Assembly: GCF_029931775.1 (NCBI RefSeq)
Contig: NC_079323.1
Span: forward strand, 407,001-471,000
Direction of reading: 5' to 3'
Length of the DNA: 64,000 nt
From: Euleptes europaea
Taxonomy: Eukaryota; Chordata; Lepidosauria; Squamata; Sphaerodactylidae
In this document: one piece after another, positions 11,866 to 22,700 of the stretch
Position numbering within the stretch: position 1 is the stretch's first letter
Layout of the letters: every line of letters begins with the position of its first letter
Translations under genes and position numbers: made by a program
Notes under the pieces: model-generated
Database searches by the model: none
Seen by the model: only the letters and a program-made list of their open reading frames with translations
What the model was told of the DNA's origin: nothing

Positions 11866-13483
11866 GCAAACAGAACCAGTGGGCCAGAACTGCTCCCGAG
11901 AACGGGGTTTTTGTCCCATGCACAAAACGTTCAGCCCCAGCAGAGGCAGCGGGTGAGACGGCGGAGGGGCTGGTGCACCTTCCCTTGGCCCCGGGGTGGC
12001 GGCCCCTTGCTCCATGCATGCTCGGCGTGAATGAGGCGGCCTGGGCACTGCGTTACTCGGGCGTGAACGGCTCCTGCGTTTCCTCAGGGCTGGGTGGGAT
12101 ACGCTGCTCTCTCTCCCCGCCCCGCTTCCCCCAGCAGAGAAACCTTGGCCCTGAGCCCGGGGGAGCGTGTGGAATGTGCCGGCATTCCTGTGGGTTTGGA
12201 GTTCCCGCCTGGAACCGTCTCCTCCCCTCCCCCATGTTCCTGATGTTTTTTTGGGGGGATACGAGAAGTTTTAATGTCAGGAGCGGGTACTCTTTCTGTG
12301 CGATGGGAGCACCGCTTTCTGCCCCTTCCCCCGCCCGCTGGCTCCCACCCCTGGGTGAAGGGGTGGGTGGGAATGGGTCCCTCTCTTTCAGGCTCGGGGC
12401 TTCTGAGTCGCACACCAGCTCCTGGTGCTGTGTGGAGGGGTCCCTGTGCCAGGTCTTGCTCCAGGAGGTCGGAGTTCTCCCAAATCTCTTGGAGGCTCCG
12501 GATCAATTCCCTCCTCCTCTTGTTTTCTAACCTCGTGTTACTCTCCCACCTTCTCCCCCCTTCGCCTGTGAACTGGGAACACCCGCATGATGCCCATTCG
12601 GGAAGTAGTTTCCAGCCTTTGGCCCGTTTGGGTCGACCGATTCTTGGTTCCCTTTTTGTGGCGGAGTGCTTTCTGTCCCCCCGGTGGGCCAGGGGGTCGC
12701 CTTTTCAGGCCCTCTGGAGAGATCCGGCCCTTGCTGGTAATCTGGAGAGCCACAGGGAGAGGGGGCTCTTGGGGCAGGTAAAACGCCAAGCGGCGGTGTT
12801 AGAAATTTTAATTGTTTTCCTTCGGAATGTATGAAAGTTCAGTCGTTTTTCGACTATCTGGGGTTCGAAACGTTATGTTTGGTTTCAAATTGGAAAAAAA
12901 GATTAGCTTTATGAAGGAACAGTCCTGGCGTGAATTACTCAACAACATGTAAAAGGGAAGGAAGGAAGGGGTGAATAGATTTCCAAAGAAACGTCCGGCC
13001 TCACGTGGAAGTGTGTGTGTTCTGCAGCGCCTGGGTGCTTGGGTCCGCTTGGGTCCAGGGAAACACGGTGGGCTCTGCCCCCACAGAAAAGAGGGACATT
13101 TTACCCCAGGATAAGTGAGGAGCTTGGCTCGAGGAAGAAACGTCCCAGAATACAGTTTATGCCAGCGCCCCCCCCAGATTTGCACGATACCTTGGTCTGG
13201 TTCCAGCTGCAGGCCGCCGGGGTCAACTGGTGCTGGTTCTGTGGTTTCTTTGGGCCTGTCTTGGCGGAGGCCGTTTTGGGGTCCCCTCCTGGCTTTGTCA
13301 GCCTGCTTTTGGGCTTCACTGGGTGGGTGTTGTAACCCTAACAATTCTGGCTGTAAATCTTTCTAGAGGGAGTGCCTGTTGGAGGGATTGGAGCAAATGC
13401 AACTGTACCCAAGTGCTTGCGTGTAGATAGCGGATCATTTTATACACCAGACAGTATGCAGCTCTCTCTGGCTTGCGTGTTCT

Positions 13484-13690
13484 TTGCGCCGTCGCACAGG
13501 AAATGCGTGGACAACAGACACCCTGTGAGGCAGTTGGGGCTGAGAGAGCTCGAAGAGAGCTGTGACTAGCCCAAGGTCACCCAGCTGGCTTTGTGTGTAG
13601 GAGTGGGGAAACCAAACCCTGTTCTCCAGATCAGGAGCCACCGCTCAAACCACTGCTCTTAACCACTACACCACGCTGGCTCTCACAGGT
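13484..13690 (-). mobile_element. CORE-SINE copy
   Basis: The core (GACTAGCCCAAGGTCACCCAG) and head (CTCTTAACCACTACACCACGCTGGCTCTC) are both present in reverse orientation. The head is the complement of a tRNA-derived Pol III promoter segment. Confidence 0.75.
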
Positions 13691-15127
13691 GTGATAATGT
13701 CGGCATCTCTGGATACCCCTGTGGGTACCCAGGGCTGTGCCAGACATCTAGAGGTGTAAGCTGGTGTCAGATCTGAAGGAGTTCATATTTTTTTCATTTA
13801 TCTTCCACTTTTCTCCCGAATCGTGACTCCATGGGGATGAGGACAGGGCAGACCTCTGCCTTGGAGGATGCGAGCTCTGACTTGCAAGATCTGACACTGG
13901 AGTAAATCTGGGGGGTTCGGGGAGTCTTTAAGGGCCTGCCGGACTCCCTTCTTCTGCTGCTGCTTCTTGCTGCCTGCCCTACTGTCACTGTTCTGGGAAA
14001 ATAGTACACTCTTTTGTTTTCCAATAAATTAGTTTTCTAATATCAGCTTTTATCCCCCCCCCCCCGCCTCTCAGGTGGCAAAAATTAAAGTTCTGCGGGC
14101 ACAGGGCAGCAGAAGGGGCAGAACCTTCGGGTGTTGCTTTCAGACAATGAAGACAGCAATTTTTCTTCTGGGGTTGCGTAAATGTGCCGGATAATTCCAT
14201 TTTACATGCTAAGTTACAAATGGCAGATTATGATATTAAGGCAATAAAATGAGCCTAGGCTGGATGGGAAAGCAATTATTGCATCTGTGTCAGTTGTTCC
14301 CAAAGCCTCTGTGTGCTTTTCAGAGGGAACTAGTCATGGCTTCAAACCTTCGGGGAGTTCTCTGTCTCTGGCTGTCAGTGCCCAGCCCTTCAGGGGGGGT
14401 TTCTCCTAGATATGTGGGGGGCGGGGGGGGGGGAATGGGCCGGAAAGACCTCGCCTTGCTTTGGCCCCTGGGGCCAGGGGCTGCCAGGCTAGGCTTGGCA
14501 GGGAGAGCAGCCGTCTTGCGCCCTGCCTGTGCTGCCAGCTGGCGGTAGAGCAGCTCACTTGGGCCGCCCACCTGCTCCCAGCAGCTTTTCTGCACCCGGG
14601 CGGACTGGCAGCGTAGGAGTGGGCCTGACAGCGGGCATCCTTCCGGCAGAGGGGACTGGCTGGGTGATGCTTCTCTGCCCTCTTAGTTCAATCGTTTATA
14701 CCCTGCTTTTCTCCCTATGGGGCCCCAGGCCACCGTACAGTACGAGGAAAAATGCAACGAAAATAAATGGGGGGGAGGTTATGAATGAAGAGCAGTGTTC
14801 TCTCTCTCACGCCCCCTCCCCCTGTGTGTGTGGACGCACCGGATCTTCTGCCCAGCTCTGGGTCAGGAGCTGAAGGACCCGATCCCTTTGGCGCTTGCTT
14901 CTGGGCACACTGGGGGCAGAAGGGGCTCCCACTTGGCTCGAGGTCCTTCAGTTGCTGCTGGCAAGCTTTCCCCCACTCCCTTGCTGGTGTGATTTTGTAG
15001 CAGGGGCTGTGCTTCTTTGGGGGAGGCTCCCATGTCCGGGAGCAGCCTGCCGGCAGAGGCCTGGAGCCGGTTCTCTGTCACCGTCGCCCTCAGACTTCCC
15101 GGGCTACACTTTCCCGAGCATCTCTGG

Positions 15128-15262
15128 AGCGTCTGCTTGGCGTGCGGAAGGTCCCCGGTTCAGTAGACCCTGGAGAACCGCTGCCAGTCCGGGCAGGACA
15201 GTCCTGCCCTTGATGGGCTCAGAGGTCTGATTCCATAGAAGGGCTGCTTCATGTGTTTGTGG
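15128..15262 (+). mobile_element. tRNA-derived SINE, internally deleted
   Basis: The head keeps GCGTCTGCTTGGCGTGCGGAAGGTCC. It then jumps to GTAGACCCTGGAGAACCGCTG and the terminal GGGCTGCTTCATGTGTT. Confidence 0.6.
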
Positions 15263-15569
15263 TCAGGCCTGCAGATACTAGAACCAACGGCTCACTTCTG
15301 GTGTGGCTGTTTTGGCTCTCGTTCTGGAGTTTACTGTGTAAGCCAGCTTAAATGCGGGAGAGGAATGAACGAACTGGCAGCTGCCTGCTTCCGGTGGGAT
15401 CTTGCAGCTTAATTTCCCACCCAGTGCCCGGTGCTGGGAGGGGGTGGGGGTATTGGCTGTTCCCAGCTTAGTGGGCACTTGGCTCTCCTCTTTCTTTAGG
15501 ATTTCCACTTCCGGAGAGCTTTTAATGCTCACCTGAGGACTGTTGGTGTTGGTGCACATCCACCTGCCT

Positions 15570-15912
15570 TGCTTAAGCAGAGTTAAATGGTGGAACTCCC
15601 TGCCCCAGGATGTGGTGATGGCTGCCAACTTGGAAGGCTTTAAGAGGGGAGTGGATGTGTTCATGGAGGAGAGGGCTATCCGTGGCTACTAGTCAAAACG
15701 GATACTAGTCATGATGCTTACCTGTTCTCTCCAGGATCAGAGGAGTGGGCCTATCCTATGAGGTGCTTTGGAACACAGGCAGGATGGTGCTGCTGCAGTC
15801 ATCTTGTTTGTGAGCTTCCTGGAGGCACCTGGTTGGGAACAGACTGGGAACAGACTGCTGGACTCAATGGGCCTTGCTGGGATCCAGCAGGGCTTTTCTT
15901 ATGTTCTTATGA
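15570..15912 (+). mobile_element. LINE 3' end, second CR1-like family
   Basis: It encodes LWNSLPQDVVMAANLEGFKR in frame pieces. The same 3' UTR as at 8553 follows, ending GCAGGGCTTTTCTTATGTTCTTA. Confidence 0.8.
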
Positions 15913-16129
15913 TGAGGTGACATCTTCACCAGCCTTATCTTTTGCTCTGTGGGGAGGCTGCCCGGCCGGCTGGTCCCAGCAGTGGCCTTTCCTGGCTGGC
16001 TGGGCCAGGAGAGCCCTCCTTGGGCCCTGGGTGCGTGCACGCTGAGGGGCAGCTATGCCCTCTTCCCTGGCCCCAGAGGAGGAGGAGGAGCCGGGCATGG
16101 GAATTCTGCCCTGCCAAGGAGTGTGAAAG

Positions 16130-16340
16130 CAGTTTTTAAGCAGAGGCCTGATGGCCATCTGTCAGCAATGCTGATTCTATGACCTTAGGCAGATCACGGG
16201 AGGGAGGGCACCGTGGCCATCTTCTGGACATGGAGTAGGGGTCGCTGGGGGTGTGGGGGGGAGGTAGTTGTGAGTTTCCTGCATTGTGCAGGGACTAGAT
16301 GACCCTGGTGGTCCCTTCCAACTCTATGATTCTATCATAA
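16130..16340 (+). mobile_element. CR1 3' end fragment
   Basis: TTTTTAAGCAGAGGCCTGATGGCC through TCCAACTCTATGATTCTATC is the terminal part of the window's CR1 family. Confidence 0.8.
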
Positions 16341-17516
16341 GCGCCCTTGGCGGTGCCGTCTCCCACGCTGAGTCATGCCGTGCTCCGGAGCCAGGCGTGG
16401 CCGGCCTTTGTCCCAGGAGGAGCCGGCGTCTTCCGGCCTCTGCCTGCATCTTCAGGTGTTCCTCCTTGAGGGCCGTCCTGACCAGGAGGCCTGCAGCAGG
16501 CTTAAAGCCCTTGGTGGGGTGGCCTCTGCAGGGGAAGATGTACCCGGGAGGGAAATCGGGCCACCCTGCTGTGCTCTGAGGTAGGAGGAGAGAGAGAGAT
16601 CAATCCCCCCCAGGCGGCAAAGAGTTGCTTGGGTCAGCCCAACCAGGCCCTGGCCAAAGACGGGTGGTGGCCGCCGTTGCCACCACCCGGTGAGAGCAGG
16701 ACGCCGCCTGTCTGCCTGGCTGGGGGAGGCTCCAGCTCCTGGCGTGTGCAGGACTCAACCGGTGGGGAGGGTTTTTTTGCCCGACCCTGTTTTCTCCTGG
16801 AGCAAAGTCCAAGTGGTGGGGGGGGGGAGGAGAAGGATTGCTGCTTGGTGCTGCCGGGGCGTGGTTCTGGCTGTGAGGATCCCTGGCTCCCCCCCCCCTC
16901 GAGTGTCCCGGGGTGTGTGTGCCTGTCTGCTGGAAGGGTGCCGTTGTTCTGGGCCCGTTCTGGGTGGGGCTGGAGCATCCCCTTCCCAAGAGGGCCCTGT
17001 GGGCTCATCCCCCTTTTGGGCAGGGTTGGTGGGCCCTCCCTCGGGACCAGCAGGTCTCTGAGTGGTGGGAGGGGCGCTGCTGGGTGTAGGGGTGCCTGGT
17101 GCTGGTTGGGGAGGGGGAGATGGGTGGCTCTTGGCACAGGGGCAGGGCCACGGTTGCTTGGGCTGTTGGCAAAGACCTGGCAGCCGCTTCTGGCTCTGGG
17201 AGGGGCCTCTCTGTGGTCGAGAAGGGAGGCTGGCAATGAAAAGGGCAGCCCTCTTCCTCCAGAGGGTCTTCCCAGCCCCGGGCAGTGAGGCAGTCTCCGA
17301 ATCCAAGGGAACCAGACTGCCCTGGCCCAAAGGGATGCAAGCTGGGTTTTTTTTTTTTATGGGGGGGAGTTCTACCTTTCCCCAGACCTGATCTGTTTGG
17401 GGAAGGGAGGGTGTAGAGCTGCCCTTTTCTATGGACTCCTCCCAAATGGGTTGCAACAGGGTGTTTTGGACTGTGGTATTTTCTGAAGGACCAGAACCTG
17501 CTGCCATTTTGGAGTG

Positions 17517-17677
17517 TGGGAATGCTTAGCTTGGAAAGAAGGCGGCTGAAGGGAGACATGATAGAGGTCTGTAAAATTATGCATGGTTTGGAGAGAGGGA
17601 GTCCAAACCATGCATAATTTTATAGACCTCTATCATGTCTCCCTTCAGCCGCCTTCTTTCCAAGCTAAGCATTCCCA
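17517..17677. repeat. Near-perfect palindrome, 76-bp arms, 9-bp loop
   Basis: The left arm 17517-17592 is the reverse complement of the right arm 17602-17677 with a single mismatch. The loop GAGAGGGAG lies at 17593-17601. Read on the minus strand the right half encodes LERRRLKGDMIEVYKIMHGL, a LINE ORF2 tail, so the fold-back was made from LINE sequence. It abuts the LINE copy at 17690. Confidence 0.95.
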
Positions 17678-17689
17678 TAAGTTTTTCTC

Positions 17690-18115
17690 CCTCTCCTATA
17701 ATACTAGAATGCGGGGTCATCTGCTGAAGCTGGAGGGTGAGAGAGTCAAAACAGATAAAAGGAAGTATTTTTTCACACAACGCATAGTTAAATTGTGGAA
17801 CTCCCTGCCCCAGGATGTGGTGATGGCTGCCAACTTGGAAGGCTTTAAGAGAGGAAGGGACATGTTCATGGAGGAAAGGGGTATTCATGGCTGTTAGTTA
17901 AAATGGCTACTAGTCATGATGCATACCTATTCTCTCCAGGATCAGAGGAGCAAGCCTGTTATATTAAGCGCTGTGGAGCGCAGGCAGGATAATGCTGATG
18001 CAGTCGTCTTGTTTGTGGGCTTCCTGGTGGGCCACTGTGTGAACAGTGAACAGACTGCTGGGCTTGAGGGGCCTCCTGGGTCTGATCCAGCAGGGCCTTT
18101 CTTATGTTCTTAATG
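17690..18115 (+). mobile_element. LINE 3' end, second CR1-like family
   Basis: The terminal ORF encodes MRGHLLKLEGERVKTDKRKY and LWNSLPQDVVMAANLEGFKR. The 3' UTR ends CCTTTCTTATGTTCTTAATG. This is the best preserved copy of the family here. Confidence 0.85.
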
Positions 18116-18194
18116 CTGCTGCTGCCACAGCTCCTCACCTGGAGCAGCTACTTTGTGCCTCGATTCCGGGGTGGGGGGGCGGGAACAGACATTT

Positions 18195-18420
18195 TTCAGG
18201 GATGCTTCATTTATTTACTTCATGTACCCACCGCCTTTCTCCCCGAAGCACTTTATATCGTTTTCCTCCATTTTATCCTCACAGCAACCCTGTGAGGTAG
18301 GTCAGGTCGAGTGGCCCAGGGTCACCCAACAAACTTCCATGGCAGAGTGGGGGATTCAAACCTGGGTCTCCCAGATCTTAGTCTGATACTATAAGCACTG
18401 CACCACGTTGGTTCTCATAT
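18195..18420 (-). mobile_element. CORE-SINE copy
   Basis: In reverse orientation it has the L2-like tail (ATTTATTTACTTCATGTACCC), the core (CCTGTGAGGTAGGTCAGG ... GGGTCACCCAAC) and the head (AAGCACTGCACCACGTTGG). Confidence 0.75.
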
Positions 18421-18669
18421 GCTGAGAAAAACAGTTTTTAAAAAATGCGTACTCTTATCTGGAGAGCTCAGGATGGGACTTGCAATAACGGGTATTAAAT
18501 TACAGGTGGACCGGTCCCGGCAGGACACTGGGGATTTTATTTTTGGAGTATGAGTAGTTCAGTAGTGGAGTGGGCAGCCTAGGGAGGTGGTGAGCTCTTG
18601 GGCTTCTCCGTCAATGCAGCCTCTCTCACAGGGTTGTTGTGAGGAGAAAGGGGGAGAGCAATTGAGATA

Positions 18670-19105
18670 ACCATAGAATCATAAGAGTTGGAAGGGGCCA
18701 TAGTGGCCATCTAGTCCAACCCCCCTGCTCAATGCAGGATCAGCCTACAGCATCCCTGACAAGTCTTTGTCCAGCCGCTGCTTCAAGACTGCCAGTGAGG
18801 GGGAGCTCACCACCTCCCGAGGAAGCCTATTCCACTGCTGAACTCCTCTCACTGTAAAGAATTTCTTCCTAATGTCCAGCCAGTATCTTTCCGACCAAAA
18901 ATTTAAACCCATGATTGCGAGTCCTCTCCTCTGCTGCCAACAGGAGAGGCTCCCTGCCCTCCTCTTAAGTGACAGCCCTTCAAGTACTTCAGGAGAGTTG
19001 ATCCTGTCCCCCCCTCAACCTCCTCTTCTCCAGACTGAACATTCCCAAGTCCCTCCGCCTTTCCTGATCGGTCTCGGTCTCCAGGCCCCTGATCCTCCTC
19101 TTGGC
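18670..19105 (-). mobile_element. CR1 LINE 3' end within a duplicated block
   Basis: It runs from the CR1 terminus (AGAATCATAAGAGTTGGAAGG) into ORF2 codons (CTTCTCCAGACTGAACATTCCC). A very similar copy lies inverted at 31770-32205, and the similarity continues past the CR1 end; see the duplicated-block entry. Confidence 0.8.
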
Positions 19106-19370
19106 TTTGTCCGAGTTCAGCCAGCCCAGCCGGGAGAGAAGCCTCTCACTCCTGTGCAGTGTCTGTTCCGGCACCTGAGGAGGGATTTGAACTCAGGTCT
19201 CTCCTGTCTAAGCCAGACCGGGAGTCTCCCAGCTTGCTCCAGGGAGGAGAGGGAGGGGACTGGCAAGCAGAAACCGCAGCAGGAGCCCTTTCTGACAGCC
19301 CCTCTTCTTCTGTCTACGCCCCCAGGGAAGTGGCCGCTCAAACGGCAGCAGCAGCAGCAGTGGCGTTGGG
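18670..19370 (+). repeat. Inverted duplicate of 31575-32205 (C11orf42-like last intron and exon edge)
   Basis: The sequence from the CR1 3' end through CTGTCTAAGCCAGACCGGGAGTC to GCCCCCAGGGAAGTGGCC and TCAAACGGCAG matches the reverse complement of 31575-32205 at roughly 85-90% by eye, with some indels. The match runs past repeat DNA, through the 3' splice site and into the last coding exon of the C11orf42-like gene. A coincidental CR1 insertion at both places would not explain that. Confidence 0.75.
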
Positions 19371-19592
19371 GCCTTCCTAGCTCATCTGCTGCTCCTGTTT
19401 GGGGAATTAGCATTTCTTTGATGGCCACTGCAAGTCCCCCTGGGTGTCCGGGGTGAGAAGGGTTGTGTGCGTGTGCAGTGATTTAAAATAAATTAGGCAT
19501 TTTCTCAAACGGGCTGCTTCCAGGGGTTGCAGCCACCCTCGGCCCCCTGCTCCCCCTTTCCTGGGCCCCACAGCTCGGCTTTCTCTCTGCAG

Positions 19593-19755
19593 TCCGGTGC
19601 CATCCCGAGGGCAGCATGGAGTACCTGGACCCCTGCACCAGCTGCCCCTCCTGGCCTGACCAGCCCCGCTCCGCCAGGCGAGCGCCAGGCGGCCACCCGT
19701 GACCTCTGAGCAGCCTGCCCCCCCTTCGCTGTGCCAGCCGCGGCCCCCACCCCCG
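19593..19755 (+). promoter_or_regulatory. FHIP1B: FHIP1B leader within first coding exon, with upstream ORF
   Basis: A strong acceptor (TTTCTCTCTGCAG) ends at 19592. The leader contains an upstream ATG at 19616 opening a 28-codon frame that stops at 19702, 53 nt before the main ATG at 19756. Such an upstream frame could lower translation of the main ORF; this is inference. Confidence 0.6.
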
Positions 19756-22700
19756 ATGGAGAAGATGAGCTGGCTGAGCAAGCTGAACCCCCGAGTGGCG
19801 GGGCACAGGGCCAGCCGTGGGGCGAGCCTGCAGAGCCCCGTGATGGCAGACCCCGAGACCTGCCTCATGGTTTTCAAGAACCACTGGGCCCAGGTGAGTG
19901 GCTGGAGGGATGCGGGGGAGAGAGGAGAGGGGAGGCAGCCAGGCCCCGGGGAGCTGGTAAGGGGGCTTCCATGGTCAGTGTGGGAGCAGGGCCAGCAGCC
20001 TGCGCACAGGAGGAGAGGTCCTCTGAGCACTTGCCGAGTGCCTTTCCCGTGGGGCTGGGTGCTCCCAAGTGCCACGGGGGCGGCTCTCAGCCCCACCGGC
20101 CGCTGTCTTTGCAGGTGCTAAGGATCCTGGAGCAGCGGGGGCCGCGTGTGGCCCAGGGGGCTGCAGACGACCTCAGCGCCGTGCGGAACAACACCTACCA
20201 GATGCTGACCCTGCTGGCGGAGGAGCGCCCTCGGGCAGGGGCGGCCGTGGGGCCCATCCTGGAGTTCGTGGGGGCGGAGGGGGTGCTGGAGCGCCTGCTG
20301 GGCTGGCACCTGCAGCGGGAGCTCCCCGAGGAGCGCAAGGTGGAGCTGCTGAAGCTGTTCGAGATGCTCATCAGCCAGTCCCCACAGCCCCTGCTGCAGC
20401 ACCAGCCCGTGCGGGGCCCGTTGCTGCGCCTGCTGGGCCTGTGCGCCGGGCCTGCCTCCCCGCTGCTGGAGAGCAGCCTGGTGCTCCTGCTGAACCAGCT
20501 GTGCGTCTCGGTGGCCCGGGAGCCCCCCCTGCTGGAGCTCTTCTTCCACCGCCCCTCCCCCGAGCAGGGCCCCGCCAGCCTCCTCCTCTTCTCCCTCCTG
20601 GTCCCCTTCATCCACCACGAGGGGCTGGTCGGCCAGCAGGCCCGTGACGCCCTCCTCCTCCTCATGGCCATGTCTGCTGGCAGCCGCACCGTGGCCCAGT
20701 ACATCACCGACAACTCCTACTTCTGCCCGGTAAGCAGGGGGTGGGGGCACTGGGGATCAGGAGAGGGTGGCTTGGGGGAGTGCCGGGCGGCTCGCCCCTG
20801 GCCAGAGTTTTGCTTCTGCTTGCCCTGCGGGGACTCTCCCACCGCCAAGGGTGTGGGCTCTTGCATGGCCAGAATGCAGGTCCCCCGAGGGGGAGGGGGG
20901 AAGGCCCTGCCCTCCACCCAGAGTTTGCTGAAGCCAAGAGGCCCTCCTGTGCCGCTGAGTCCGCATGGGCAGCCGACCTCTTCTGGCAGCAGAGGAGGGC
21001 GTGAGGCTGCCTGGCACTGGCTGCCCCTGGGCAGAGGCGGAGGTTTGGCAGTGCACGCGGCGTGGCAGGCAGGTGACGAGAAATCTGCCCTGGCGGAGGG
21101 AAGGCTTCTGCCTCGGGTCTACACTGGCTGGAACACACGAGCCAAGTGTGCGTCAGGGAGCCGAGGTCTGCTCACTGTGGCTGTGCTGGAGGAGCCCTCC
21201 TGCTGGAGGCCGGAAGGGGCCTCTCTCTCCCCTATTGCCTGAGCACTCTCGGCCAAGTCTGCCCCTTCGGACTGGGCACTTGCAAAGGCCTCCCTGGAGG
21301 AAGGAGAAGGCAGAAGCGGAGGGTGGCATTGCTGTGGCTGGGTTGTCTGGCGGGAGCTCTTTGCTTGCCAGATGGTGGGTAGGTGGGCTGGCTGGCCAAG
21401 AAGCCCTGGGGGCAGGCTGCCTTCCCACTCCCAGAGTCGCTGCCCACCGGCCCCCCAAAAGTGCCCCCCTTCCCTCCCTGCCGCCATTTGTCTTTTTCGC
21501 TGCTGCCGCCACCGCACACGGAGTCAGCAGGTTCCTCAGACGGGGATGCAGAGGCCTTTTTCCTGGCCAGCCCTTGACGGCACATGCTCTGTCTGCCTGG
21601 GGGTGTATTTGGTCCCCATGGGCGTTACTTTACCCTTTTACCCTGATTTGTCACATGGTCGCCCCTCACCCCGGTGGGGGGATACTTTGGGCACTCCTCA
21701 CAATCCACCGTGGTTCTCCCCATCCTGGCGAGCTGGGTGGCATCTGCAAAGCTGGCCACCCTGCCTGCTTTTGTGCTTTTGTACTGCTCTAGAGATGAGA
21801 TGGGAGGGGAAAGGCTGTTAGTGCATGCTCCTCCCACCCCCAGTTACAGGTGGTGGGGGTGGTTGGCAGAGCAGCGTGGGGTTCTGCCCCTTGTAGGGCC
21901 GCTGCTTTCCCCCAGAACTGCAAGATTGACTTTAAATTCAGAGTTTGAGCGTTTGACCAGCCTTTGGCAGGCATGTGATAGAATCATAGAATCATAGAGT
22001 TGGAAGGGACCACCAGGGCCATCAAGTCCAACCCCCTGCACAATGCAGGAACTTCACAACTACCTCCCCCCTCCACATCCCTAGTGACCAGAAGATGGCC
22101 AAGATGCCCTCCCTCTCATCAGCTGCCTAAGGTCACAGAATCAGCATTGCTGACAGATGGCCATCTAACCTCTTCTTAAAAACCTCCAGGGAAGGAGAGC
22201 CCACCACCTCCCGAAGAAGCCTGTTCCACTGAGGAACCGCTCTAACTGTTAGAAAATTCTTCCTAATGTCTAGGCGGAAACTCTTTTGATTTAATTTCAA
22301 CCCGTCGGTTCTGGTCCAACCTTCTTGAGCAACAGAAAACAACTCGGCACCATCCTCAATATGACAGCCCCTCAAGTACTTGAGCATGGTTATCATATCC
22401 CCTCTCAGTCTTCTCCTCTTCAGGCTAAACATACCCAGCTCCTTCAACCTTTCCTCATAGGACTTGGTCTCCAGACCCCTCACCATCATTGTTGCCCTCC
22501 TCTGGACACGCTCCAGCTTATCTACATCTTTTTTAAATTGTGGTGCCCAAAACTGAACACAGTACTCTAGTTGAGGTCTAACCAGAGCGGAGTAAAGCGA
22601 TACCATCACTTCGCATCATCTGGACACTATACTTCTGTTGATTCAGCCCAAGACTGCATTTGCCTTTTTAGCTACCGCATCACACTGCTGACTCATGTTC

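Larger units (their letters stand above)
8980..13480. other. Intronic or intergenic stretch with repeats, no gene seen
   Basis: It contains a 9912-10045 repeat fragment (GTTTCAGAGGGTAGCTGTGTTG), a LINE-tail-like A/T-rich piece near 10240-10360 and the SINE listed at 11642. No coding exon could be supported. Confidence 0.5.

Noticed and set aside
20965-21792. 275-codon ORF in FHIP1B intron
   Set aside because: No domain, no exon borders, GC-rich sequence.
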